Source: Purshia tridentata (Eukaryota; Streptophyta; Magnoliopsida; Rosales; Rosaceae). From it: 43,833 nucleotides of DNA. The notes below the pieces were generated by a model, which had not been told where the DNA came from, searched no databases, and worked only from the letters and a program-made list of their open reading frames with translations. Below are positions 34,435 to 43,833 of the stretch, in pieces (position 1 is the first letter of the stretch; each line of letters begins with the position of its first letter). The position numbers and the translations under genes are program-made. The stretch is from NCBI GenBank assembly GCA_003254885.1, contig QANT01009264.1:1-43833 (forward strand). The letters are read 5' to 3'.

Positions 34435-36345
34435 GATGATTGTTCCTCTTTGACACTCCTTTTAGAATTATTAAAAATATTTTAGATAAATAAGTTTTTA
34501 GAATTATCAAAAATGCTTTTAGATTTGTAACAATAATTTTAGTAACGTTTGTATAACGGGCCGGCCCGACTCATTTGAAAACAGTCCATTCGTACTTTAT
34601 TTCGTGTTCGGATTAAGTCATTTAATAATTGGAAGGGTTTAATTTTTAAGGAGCAAAATAAAAAACAAAATTTGAAGGAAAAATCCATGAATAAAGCCTT
34701 TATTTTATTTTAAACTAGCCTCTCGACACGCACTCTCGCGCGTGTCAATTGGCTCTTTTTTAATGCGCATATGTTAAATTTATTTGCCTAAAATTTGAGT
34801 GAATGCTCTATATTTGTTAATGCGCTATTTGATGATGTATATTTTGATGCTCTAATTGGTGCCCTAGGATGGTCGAATGCATGAAAATAAGTGATGGCAT
34901 TAAAATGGGTAGAACTACTTCTTTTGATGAAAATTACTGCATAAACATAAGCTCTCTTTGTATAAAATGATTAAGAGTTCAAAAAAATAATCCACAAATG
35001 CTACAAAGAAAGAATGGAGGACAATTGATTTCTTCTAACACATATAGAGAATATCAATTGCATGAATAACTGTCCAGAAGTAATCAATCACAAAGAATAA
35101 AATTATCAATCACAAAAAAAAAAAAAAAATTCTACATAGTCAAGCAGCTGTATAAGACTATAAGAGCATAGACATCTCCAATAGTCAAATTCACCCCAAC
35201 CTCCTGATCACCACATGCATAAATGGATAGAGAGCTAGAGAAACAAATATTTCAAACCAATATGATCGAAACCTGCAAGGCTTCCTCTGCAGGCTTATGA
35301 TCTTATTACTATTGTTTCTGCATAAAATCCTTTTGATACTAAAAAAAGAAATGATTCAAAAGTAAGTTTAATGATGCAAAAGCCATACATTATCAAAGCA
35401 AACAATGATAAACGGACATCGAGTGATGCAAAAAAAAAAATATTAAAACCAAAATCTAATTAAACCAAGAAAATTGTGAAATTGCCCAAAAACCAAAACC
35501 CAATTAAACCAAAATCCTTGTAACACCAATGCTCAAATGGAGGTGTTCTCTTTGTCTTCTACAAAGTCCAGTAGTAGAACATAAAAAAAAAAAAAAAGAA
35601 TTAATTAGCAAAGTGGTAAGCAGAGATGTAGAAAGCAATTTGACTAAAAAAAAAAAGATCATTACAAATTAATTTTGGGATTTGAAATGGGAAAAATAAG
35701 CAAATGGATGCGCTTACGGTGGTTTTGCAAACTCATCGCTGCTAATACCACTTTATTTTTACGGTGGTTTTCAGCGCAATGGATTTTATTGGATGTCATG
35801 GGTTAAGCTATCCCATGTGTATTGTTTGTTTGCTCATGGGTAACTGCATTTTTGTGTAGTGGAGGAGAGGGAAAGACATCTTGTAGAGATGTTTTTCTCA
35901 TTTATTGATTTATCCCACGTTCTTTTTGTTTTCTTTTGCTTTTTTTTAAAGTTCATTTAATCATTTTACTTTTATATCCATAGTATATTAAATTGTTGAG
36001 TTTAAGGTATTTTATTTTAAAAAGGGTATTTGCGGGATATTTAAAAATTTCACCTAGTGGGGGTGTTTGCTTTATGTATATAGATCAATAGAATTGTTTG
36101 GAAAGATAAATAAGTTTTTTTACTGTTTAATTATTTTCTTAGTCATAGTTAACTTTAGTTAGTTTATAAAACAGGTGGCATATATAGTGATAGGTAATGA
36201 ACAAATTTGCTCTCGACTTACATAATTTGTGAAAGTAGAAACTTCAAACTAAGTTCGCATTCTTTCTAAACTAAACTGATCAATTATACACTTCTACTCA
36301 AATAAGAATTCATTTATTTTCATGCTAGCAACAAAATAAAAATTC
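34435..36345. other. Non-coding spacer between copies B and C
   Basis: AT-rich DNA, the larger part of it inside the possible CACTA element. It includes poly-A tracts near 35116, 35430, 35586 and 35648 and a small palindrome GACACGC...GCGTGTC near 34726-34748. No gene is seen. Confidence 0.4.
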
Positions 36346-36346
36346 G

Positions 36347-36590
36347 CTTGATGAATGTATGAGATGTACTTGGAGACAGGAGAACAGCATCAAACTAATG
36401 TTCTTTTATTACTCTTGTTGTAACATTAAGATTTAGGCAATTTCAGCATTAGACTGTAAGAAAGTAGCGACAATTGCAACATTAATTTTTAGCATGACAT
36501 TCTTGTTAACGTTAAGCAATTATTTACTGAATTACTTCAGTCCACTAACTATTTTTCAGTTATTTATCATGTTTCATAACGGAATTGTTG
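36347..36590. repeat. Duplicated AHL 3'-UTR segment downstream of copy C
   Basis: This matches 27393-27640, the sequence after the AHL stop. Shared blocks include CTTGATGAATGTA, ACAGCATCAAACTAAT, TTTATTACTCTTGTTGTAAC, GATTTAGGCAATTTCAGCAT and TTACTTCAGTCCAC. It shows the unit duplicated with copy C began inside the AHL transcript region. Confidence 0.8.
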
Positions 36591-37958
36591 AAATAGATGA
36601 AAAAAATCGATAAGTTAAAAAATTAGAATTAAATTAGGTCCATGGTTCAATTCCTTTCGATATAACTTAAAAAGATATAGATAAACAAAATTGGCCTAAA
36701 GCTAACATAGGATGCATGCATTTAATTCAAGTAGAATAAATGGACTCATTTACCCTTCTACGTGGACGAAACTCAACATCAATTTGTGGTGTTTTGTTAA
36801 TATATGAATCAACATGGCACACTTCAATTAATTTGTGAACATACTTGGTGTTTAAAAAAATTTGTTAACCAACATGGGACTTATAAAATAATAAGTGGAC
36901 CAAACATGTAATTATCTCTTACACTTAGCATATCAAAATTAATAACATTTATAAATTCGAATCAAGTAATGATCATTCTCTTCAAATTGCATAGCCTCAT
37001 GAGATTACTATCCCTAATTAAGCATTCGGTCATTAATGCAAAGGTGATTTTTATGTGTAGGACCTAAATTTTGTCCAATCGATCTTCATTTTTTTTTTTC
37101 CCGGTAAAACAAAAGAGAAAAACACAAACAAGGAAGAAGCAACCAGAGCAACCACGTTAACATTAAGATGAAGAAAATTAAAAAAGACAACATATTATAA
37201 TGCTGAAGCAGAAGTCACATTGCGAGCAAAAACAATGAAACAGTTAGAATCCACTTCATGTTAAATCCTGAAAGCCAATTATCTTAAGACTTCAATTCCT
37301 TCCCAAGTCTTCGGAGAACCCTCGAGTAAAATACCCAGTCAGTATGGTCAGGTGAAATTGCAGGCTGGCCAAATGGTTTGTTCTTCACATAAATTTGAAC
37401 ATAAGGTGCAGCTGCAATGCCATTTAAATACTCCCCCAGCTCTCTCTTTGGATCTATAAATGCACAGTATGAAGAAAACACTAATTATTAATTTGTGAAG
37501 CAATAAGTAGAAATTCACATGTGATGCATATATACAAATTGAAGAGTGAAAATATATAGCCTAGTACAGAAAAATGAACTCGTCAACATCCAAGGGTTAA
37601 AAATCATCAGCATAACATGCAATGAATGTATTGTAGAAGTTTTCAAATATAACATGTAATATGTTTCTCTTCATTACCTAATGCTTTATCACTTTCATTG
37701 TCAGCTTTGTAAGACTCTAGAAAGATCCCATTGTGAGGCTGCAGTGCAGTGGCATTAATCAAATAAAGTACATCAGAAAAATTGTATTTGACAGTAAAGA
37801 AGAGGCACCAAAAAACAGAGAAGACAACAGTTTTGATGACATTACAGGATTGAGTAAGGCCTTGTAAGGTTTATCATCAACCAACAGTGTATCAGATTCA
37901 AAATACTTCCCACCAAAATGATCCCACACTTTTTTCAATTCTTTGAAAAATAGAGGCT

Positions 37959-37963
37959 TTTCC
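37959..37963. repeat. Target-site duplication of the Copia element, left copy
   Basis: TTTCC directly before the 5' LTR. The same five bases follow the 3' LTR at 41670-41674. Five bp is the usual size for LTR retrotransposons. Confidence 0.9.
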
Positions 37964-38593
37964 TGTTAAATATATCAACCCCAGCCCATTTGAGAATTCT
38001 CTAGAATAAACTAGAGAAGTATAGCTATTGAGAGCTTCCAGAATGTTCTAGAATCTTCCAGGACGTTCCAGGAATTCTCTAGAGAAATCCAGAGGATTCA
38101 AGAGAAGTCCAGAGTGTACAAGGATATTCAAGAGTTCTCCAGAGCCTTCTAGAGTCTTATGGAGCTTTCAAGACACAAGTAGATTTATCCATGACATTCT
38201 GGAGACTTCTAGAGAAATGTAGAAATATCTAAGAAAGGTGTAGAACCTCTTAGAACATGGAATACTCTAGAAGTATTCTAGAAGCTTGTAAGTAGATTCT
38301 AGAACCACCCCTAGCTTCTAACCATTGGATTAACCTCCTCAAAGCCTATAAATAGGAGGAGGCACCTCATTTGTAATAATCCAAGCGGATGTGAGCTAAT
38401 CCAAGCAAATTCAAGCTAATCTGAGCTAATCGAAGCTAATGGAAGCTAATCCAAGCTAATCCAAGCTGTGAGCTTTTCTTTGTGAGTGGCTGTGTTGTAA
38501 TATGTTATGTTTTTAATACAAGTAATTTGTTTATTTGCGTTGTCTCTCTGCCAATTTAAATATTAGAGTTGTGTACTCTAATAGTTCTCAACA
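37964..38593 (+). repeat. 5' LTR of the Copia element
   Basis: 630 bp, starting TGTTAAATATATC and ending GTTCTCAACA (TG...CA). A TATA box (TATAAATA) sits at 38347-38354. The upstream part is crowded with TCTAGA-like and CCAGA motifs. Downstream of the TATA box lies a run of the decamer AAGCTAATCC and variants (about 38387-38470). Confidence 0.93.
38347..38354 (+). promoter_or_regulatory. LTR TATA box
   Basis: TATAAATA inside the 5' LTR; the 3' LTR has the same box at 41423-41430. It would place the start of the R region near 38375-38385. Confidence 0.65.
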
Positions 38594-38595
38594 AT

Positions 38596-38607
38596 TGGTA
38601 TCAGAGC
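38596..38607 (+). other. Primer-binding site of the Copia element
   Basis: TGGTATCAGAGC, two bases after the 5' LTR. This is the standard complement to the 3' end of initiator methionine tRNA used to prime minus-strand synthesis. Confidence 0.85.
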
Positions 38608-38710
38608 GGTTCAACCACGGGCCGACTTGGGTGAAGCTTCCAAGAATTGTGAAGAGTTCAATACTTTGCAAGGTTAATCTTGTTTAGTGTATCGAAACTC
38701 TGCTGGCACG

Positions 38711-41032
38711 ATGGGTGACCTTCAAGTAGTTGGAGGAATCAAGAAGCTCAATAACCAAAATTACAACACGTGGGCAACATGCATGGAGTCTTATCTACAA
38801 GGCCAAGATCTTTGGGAAGTCGTCGGCGGCAACGATGTCATGCCACCGGAAGAAGACACCACTGGCATTTTGCGCAAGTGGAAAATCAAAGCAGGTAAAG
38901 CTTTGTTTGCCCTAAAGACCACAGTTGAAGAAGAATTGCTGGAGCACATAAGAAAAGCTACAACACCAAAAGAAGCATGGGACACCTTCGCCACACTCTT
39001 TTCAAGAAGGAATGTTACAAGGCTACAGCTTCTTGAGAACGAGTTACTATCAGTTGCACAACGCGACATGACGATTGCTCAGTATTTCTACAAGGTAAAG
39101 TCTATTTGCCGTGAAATTTCTGAATTAGATCCTACTGCTGCTATTGTGGAATCCAGGATAAAAAGAATAATTATCCATGGTCTGAGACCTGAATACCGAG
39201 GCTTCGTTGCCGCTGTACAAGGATGGCCTACTCAACCATCACTTGTTGAGTTTGAAAATTTGCTTGCCGATCAAGAAGCTCTGGCTAAGCAAAGAGGAGG
39301 GGTCTCATCAAAAGGTGAGGAGGAAGCGCTCTACACCAACAGAAGCAAAGGTAGCTTCAAGCAGCATGTCGATGGTGGATTTAAAAGAAACGGTGAAAAG
39401 GCGAAAAGTCATCAAAGAGAAGGAAGTTCTCAGACAGGGGGAGTTCCAAAATATCACGGCAATCGTGGTCAATCCAAGAATAATAAAAAGTTCGAGGGCA
39501 AATGCTACAACTGTGGAAAGAAGGGTCACATGGCGAAAGATTGTTGGTTCAAAAAGCCCACAGAGAGTAATACTGCTACATTAAGCCTAAAGGAGAAAAG
39601 TGAAGACGATTGGGACGCCGAAGCATCCCTTGCAATAGAGGAAGGGGAGCTAGCCTGCGCAGTAATGATGCCTGAACAAGTCGACTACAAGAATGATTGG
39701 ATCGTTGACTCAGGATGTTCAAATCACATGACCGGTGATCAAGAAAAATTAAAAGATATGACTGAATACAAGGGAGGTCGCGTGGTGGTGACAGCTAATA
39801 ACTCGCGATTACCGATAGCTCACATCGGTAAAACAATCATTGTACCTCGATACAGTCCTAACCAGGTGCCACTCCAAGATATCTACCACGTTCCAGGTAT
39901 GAAGAAAAATTTACTTTCTGTAGCACAGTTAACATCATCAGGCAACTATGTTCTGTTCGGTCCACGAGATGTGAAGGTTTATCAAGACCTCAAGATCACA
40001 GAAAAGCCGATGATGGAAGGACGAAGATTGGAGTCAGTCTATGTAATGTCTGCAGAATCTGCATATGTGGACAAGACAAGGAGGAACGAGACGGCAGATC
40101 TATGGCATATGAGATTAGGTCACGTTAGCTATCACAAACTAAGTGTGATGATGAAGAAGGCATTGATTAAGGGTCTTCCTCAGCTTGACGTGAGAACGGA
40201 TACAGTCTGTGCAGGATGCCAGTATGGAAAAGCGCATCAACAACCATACAATGAGTCAAAGTTCAGAGCAAAAGAACCGTTAGAGTTGGTTCACTCTGAT
40301 GTGTTCGGACCCGTCAAGCAACCATCGGTTAGTGGGATGCGATACATGGTGACGTTTATCGATGACTTCTCCATGTATGTATGGGTTTTCTTTATAAAAG
40401 AAAAATCCGATACTTTTTCAAAGTTTAAAGAGTTCAGAGAGACAGTTGAAGGAGAAGTGCAAAAGAAAATCCGCTGCCTACGCACTGATAATGGAGGAGA
40501 ATATAACTCACACGAGTTCTCTCAATATCTACGAGAATCAAGAATACGTCATCAGTTCACATGTGCAAACACCCCACAGCAAAATGGGGTGGCAGAGAGA
40601 AAGAATCGACACCTTGCAGAGATATGTCGGAGTATGCTACATGCAAAGAATGTACCAGGAAGGTTTTGGGCTGAAGCCATGAAAACTGCGGCTCACGTGA
40701 TTAACTAACTCCCTCAACCAAGGTTAGAATTTGTTTCACCCTTTGAGAAACTGTGGGGTATGAAACCTACAGTTAGTTACTTTCGAGTATTTGGTTGTGT
40801 GTGCTACGTATTTGTTCCAAGTCATCTACGTAGCAAGTTCGACAAAAAGGCCATTAGATGTATCTTTGTAGGATACGACAACCAGAGAAAAGGGTGGAAA
40901 TGTTGTGATCCTACAAATGGAAGGTGTTACACATCAAGAGATGGGGTGTACAAGATAAAACGTCGTCCTGATGGATCGATCGAAAAATTTAGTCTTCAAC
41001 TCAACGTGGTGAGAAGAATGAGCTGGTGTTGA
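38711..41032 (+). pseudogene. Copia gag-protease-integrase remnant, RT and RNase H missing
   Basis: The frame runs 665 codons from ATG 38711 to TAA 40706-40708, then continues in the same frame to TGA at 41030-41032. The start is the first ATG; the preceding GTG is not a plausible plant start. Domains in order: copia gag (UBN2/DUF4219-like, from residue 1), CCHC zinc knuckle [15 protein letters not shown] (265-279), aspartic protease DSG (Asp333), GAG-pre-integrase LWHMRLGH (about 464), integrase core with Asp530, Asp593 and Glu629 (D,D-35-E spacing intact). The TAA interrupts the pol frame where related elements usually have a sense codon before LPQ. The later part covers the integrase C-terminal region (YFRVFGCVCYVFVP) and then ends at the polypurine tract. 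No reverse transcriptase (YVDD) or RNase H is present. Confidence 0.9.
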
Positions 41033-41039
41033 GGGGGAG
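41031..41039 (+). other. Polypurine tract of the Copia element
   Basis: GAGGGGGAG directly before the 3' LTR. It is the usual plus-strand priming site and overlaps the last stop codon of the internal frame. Confidence 0.75.
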
Positions 41040-41669
41040 TGTTAAATATATCAACCCCAGCCCATTTGAGAATTCTCTAGAATAAACTAGAGAAGTATAG
41101 CTATTGAGAGCTTCCAGAATGTTCTAGAATCTTCCAGGACGTTCCAGGAATTCTCTAGAGAAATCCAGAGGATTCAAGAGAAGTCCAGAGTGTACAAGGA
41201 TATTCAAGAGTTCTCCAGAGCCTTCTAGAGTCTTATGGAGCTTTCAAGACACAAGTAGATTTATCCATGACATTCTGGAGACTTCTAGAGAAATGTAGAA
41301 ATATCTAAGAAAGGTGTAGAACCTCTTAGAACATGGAATACTCTAGAAGTATTCTAGAAGCTTGTAAGTAGATTCTAGAACCACCCCTAGCTTCTAACCA
41401 TTGGATTAACCTCCTCAAAGCCTATAAATAGGAGGAGGCACCTCATTTGTAATAATCCAAGCGGATGTGAGCTAATCCAAGCAAATTCAAGCTAATCTGA
41501 GCTAATCGAAGCTAATGGAAGCTAATCCAAGCTAATCCAAGCTGTGAGCTTTTCTTTGTGAGTGGCTGTGTTGTAATATGTTATGTTTTTAATACAAGTA
41601 ATTTGTTTATTTGTGTTGTCTCTCTGCCAATTTAAATATTAGAGTTGTGTACTCTAATAGTTCTCAACA
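41040..41669 (+). repeat. 3' LTR of the Copia element
   Basis: 630 bp, same ends and internal motifs as the 5' LTR, with one base difference seen (41614 T against 38538 C). It is followed by the TTTCC duplication at 41670-41674. Confidence 0.93.
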
Positions 41670-41762
41670 TTTCCCTCTTCTCAAGGGACTTGAACCCAGA
41701 ATCAATAGATTGACATTGATCCTGTACAAGAGTAAGTAAGTATATTTTGTTGTCTACATCTT

Positions 41763-41765
<3 letters not shown>

Positions 41766-41831
<66 letters not shown>
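41766..41831. repeat. (GA)33 microsatellite
   Basis: A perfect GA dinucleotide run, 66 bases, in what was intron 3 of FCP1-like copy C, followed by a T tract. It is likely polymorphic. Confidence 0.95.
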
Positions 41832-41837
<6 letters not shown>

Positions 41838-42537
41838 TTTTTTTGTAAAGGATTAAGCTGTTCCAACTTACCCAAACAAATAAGAGCCTATTGCTCAGCT
41901 TTCCCATTACACAATCCAAGACACCATCAACATTTTTTCTGTTAACCAATCAGAAGGAAAATAAAAACATAGGAGGTGGTAACAACTTATAAAAATCGTA
42001 AAAATTTAGAGCACTACACGCCATGTAAGAACATTGAGGTTGAGTAGTTCAAACACTGACTCTTGTGCAGAAGACCATATGCCTACTTCAAATCTTTCAA
42101 GGCAGAATTTCATAAATTGCTCAGAAAAAGTCTTTTAAACAATGCAGCATCAAGAAAAAAGAGTGTGAAGCTAAAAGTTAATGAAAATTAAAATTAAAAG
42201 TTTGTACTTGAGTGGTCGCTATGTAGCTACCAAATGATTTGCATATCTGCCATCAGCAGTACGATCGCTTCGAATTTCAGAGAGTTTGGAACGGTGAACC
42301 CTGTGGACCAATAACCCATTGACACTAAAAACTAGAAGCTTCTTTCTGGGTCCTAGATTCAGCTTCTCAAGGGAAATGCCACAGTCACTGTCTGTGTCTT
42401 CGTTATCATAATCATAACTGGTATTGTTGTCATAGTCGTCATAATAATCACTGGCGTTGTGGTCATAGAAAAACCTGCTTCCAGCTATAATTATTAGACA
42501 GCTCTAGCAATTGTGCATGGGAAAAAATGCCTTGGTC

Positions 42538-42546
42538 AATTTATAG
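42538..42546 (-). promoter_or_regulatory. Remnant TATA box of FCP1-like copy C
   Basis: On the minus strand CTATAAATT, matching the boxes of copies A and B in sequence and distance from the (lost) start codon. Confidence 0.45.
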
Positions 42547-42674
42547 AAGCAAGAAGAGTACTGCTAGTGCTAGCTAGCCTTTTCAACTTCTGTAATAATT
42601 AATTAAACAGAAGCAATCTTGTTACAACTTCCAAAGTTCATGCCAGGGGAATTATAAAAAACCAAAAAAAAAAA

Positions 42675-42890
42675 CCCTTGAAATTCTTCTCTTGGTCGAA
42701 GAAATTCAAACATGGTTTTAAGGCATGCCTAAGGGACCCGTTTGCCTCATACCCGGGAACTGAAAAGAAGAACCTTTGAAATTCTTCACTTGATCAAAGA
42801 AATTCAGACATGTTTTAAAGGCATGCCTGATTTTGGTCAAACAAATTCAAACCAGTTTAAGGCATTCTTGGGACCTGTTTGATCGACTGG
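42675..42890. repeat. Imperfect tandem repeat, ~100-bp unit, 2-3 copies
   Basis: The block TTGAAATTCTTC-CTTG-TC-AAGAAATTCA-ACATG-TTTTA-GGCATGCCT occurs twice (from about 42677 and 42776). A shorter third version begins near 42834 and ends with GGGACCTGTTTG. No coding signal. Confidence 0.65.
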
Positions 42891-42899
42891 CAATGGGCT

Positions 42900-43833
42900 G
42901 ATGGCATACACAAGCTAGGCGTGGATGCGGGCTGGTTTGGTTCGATTTTGAGCCGAAAGCGTAGATATATCAAACTAAATCAATTGAAGTAAATAAATTG
43001 AACCAATTCAAACCAATTGAAGTTTGTTTGGGTTTGGCCCAAAATATAATTAAAATTTTGATCAAGTATAAGACCTAATAACAAGTAATTTTTATAATTC
43101 TATACTCTAAAAACCTTAAATCAATACTGTTCAAATCACAGTTTGTGGTCGAATCCATACAAGTTGCATGTGCTGTACTACTAGGATTTGGGACATCCGA
43201 CAATAATAGGTCCACGAGGCATCATGAACTAGCCCATAATAAGCCATTGGACTTGGTAAAATTATATATATACTAAGACCCGTGAGGTCCCTGCACTGTT
43301 CATACTGTAGTACTGCATTGTCCCTTTTTTTATGGTGTGATTATTATTTTGTCCTTTGGTATTTTATTTTTGCTTTTGGGTTTTCAGTTTTCTCAGCTGC
43401 TCTTACGATTCAGTTTTCTCACTTTTGCTCTCTCTCTCCTCACTCTCCTTCTCTCCCAAGCTCTCTCTTTCTCCTCTGCACGCGCGCACACCACCGAGCC
43501 CGGCCTTCTCTCGCTCCCTCATCTTAAACAGTCTCCCTCATCTCATCTCAAACAGTCTCATGGGGAAAAAGGCATAGGACAAAACAAAAAGGAAACAAAG
43601 AAAAGTCAAAGAAAAAAAAGGAGAGAAAGACAGCCGCATGGGGAAAAAGGAAGAAAGGAAAGGAAAGGGTAAGGAAAAAAAAGGAAAGAAAAAAAAGAAA
43701 GGAAAAAAAGACAAAGAATTGGGGAAATAAAGAAGGAAAAAAAAAAGTTTAGCTTTTTAGGATTAATTGGTGGTTGGGGCCTTTGAGCAATTGAAAAGAA
43801 AAAAAATAGTTTGGGGTTTCGTTTGGGGTTTGG
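42900..43833. other. Non-coding right end with pyrimidine and purine tracts
   Basis: AT-rich sequence to about 43320, then a C/T-rich stretch (about 43420-43560, many CTCTCT) and an abrupt change to an A/G-rich stretch (about 43560-43745). Open frames across it are low-complexity. It may be the leader of a gene or a repeat that continues past the window; I cannot tell which. Confidence 0.4.

Larger units (their letters stand above)
34163..35861. mobile_element. Possible non-autonomous CACTA-type element
   Basis: The left end reads CACTACAACCAAAAAAAAT; the right end, reversed, reads CACTACACAAAAATGCAG. Matching CACTAC termini followed by A-rich sequence are typical of CMC/EnSpm (CACTA) transposons. 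The interval is about 1.7 kb with no coding frame. The 3-bp flanks (AGG and GAG) do not form a target duplication, which weakens the case. Confidence 0.35.
37964..41669 (+). mobile_element. Ty1/copia LTR retrotransposon, non-autonomous, 3706 bp
   Basis: A complete insertion, LTR to LTR, in exon 4 of FCP1-like copy C, in the orientation opposite to that gene. The order is 5' LTR (37964-38593), primer-binding site, gag-protease-integrase frame, polypurine tract, 3' LTR (41040-41669). Gag-protease-integrase order with integrase upstream is copia-type. The internal part is only 2446 bp because reverse transcriptase and RNase H are absent. Recent mobility therefore had to depend on proteins from another element. 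The two LTRs have equal length and I see one difference (38538 C, 41614 T), so insertion is recent. Confidence 0.93.
37284..42476 (-). pseudogene. FCP1-homology (NIF/HAD-like) gene, copy C, broken and split by a Copia element
   Basis: The third and most diverged copy. Recognised exons: exon 1 about 42476 to 42236; exon 2 remnant about 42137-42067; exon 3 41938-41872; exon 4 in two parts, 41721-41675 and 37963-37846; exon 5 37738-37678; exon 6 37453-37284. Exon 4 is split by a 3.7-kb LTR retrotransposon; apart from that its two parts add to 165 nt, an in-frame length. Other lesions are independent: the ATG position reads ATA (IAGSRF), with an in-frame TAG 7 codons upstream. The exon 1 end no longer follows the family, and the exon 2 acceptor is lost with a TAA in the expected frame. 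The nucleophile motif reads SVNG (Ser, not Asp); the metal site keeps LLVDD. The C-terminal exon is open and family-like. Confidence 0.82.

Noticed and set aside
34726..34748. GC-rich palindrome GACACGC...GCGTGTC as a possible Helitron end hairpin
   Set aside because: No CTRR terminus follows at the expected distance and no TC start could be paired.
38400..38470. Regular short repeats in the LTR considered as a CRISPR-like array
   Set aside because: The decamers are directly adjacent without unique spacers, lie inside a plant LTR, and are duplicated in the other LTR.
41632..41949. 105-codon minus-strand open frame
   Set aside because: It is exon 3 of FCP1-like copy C read through its donor into a GA microsatellite and the LTR end. 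It is not a separate gene.
43282..43672. Overlapping open frames at the right end
   Set aside because: They translate simple C/T-rich then A/G-rich sequence. Composition alone explains the lack of stops.

Overview
This window is nuclear genomic DNA from a flowering plant. It is AT-rich, its genes are split by GT-AG introns, its protein families are plant-typical (CYP76-type cytochromes P450, an AT-hook/PPC protein, a DUF668 protein, a PPR fragment), and it carries a Copia LTR retrotransposon and several MITE-like repeats. The protein flavour suggests a eudicot, perhaps Rosaceae, but that is an impression and not a search result.

Region 1 (about 1.5-15 kb) is a cluster of CYP76A-like P450 genes, each with one phase-0 intron just before the I-helix motif. 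Gene 1 (1566-3478, +) is a diverged member. Gene 2 (5901-8898, +) and gene 4 (13314-14969, -) are complete close relatives. Gene 3 (10271-12381, +) is a pseudogene: the 3' part of exon 1 is missing, exon 2 has an in-frame stop, and the ancestral ATG is gone. Shared flanking sequence shows the cluster grew by tandem duplication. Nothing here fixes a substrate.

Region 2 (15.9-18.4 kb) is a DUF3475/DUF668 gene on the minus strand, related to the PSK SIMULATOR family, with a probable 5'-UTR intron. Region 3 (18.5-24.7 kb) has no convincing gene; it holds three MITE-like inverted-repeat elements. Region 4 (24.97-27.3 kb, +) is a five-exon AHL gene (two AT-hooks plus a PPC domain) with an apparent GC-AG intron.

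Region 5 (27.4-42.5 kb, all -) is a tandem array of three copies of a six-exon FCP1-homology (NIF/HAD-like phosphatase) gene. Copy A (27900-29359) is open across all exons. Copy B (32630-34016) carries a 1-nt frameshift. Copy C (37284-42476) has lost its ATG and a splice acceptor, and a Copia element sits in its exon 4. The duplicated units begin in the 3' UTR of the neighbouring AHL gene. All three copies have Ser where the HAD nucleophile Asp belongs, so the family here is probably catalytically dead.

The Copia element (37964-41669) has two 630-bp LTRs with one difference seen by eye and a perfect 5-bp target duplication. It lacks reverse transcriptase and RNase H and has a stop in pol, so it is a recent non-autonomous insertion. 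Between the copies lie a MITE, a PPR fragment, a 0.4-0.5 kb tandem repeat and a possible CACTA-type element. The right end (42.6-43.8 kb) is repeats and low-complexity sequence. I found no complete tRNA or rRNA gene and no CRISPR array.
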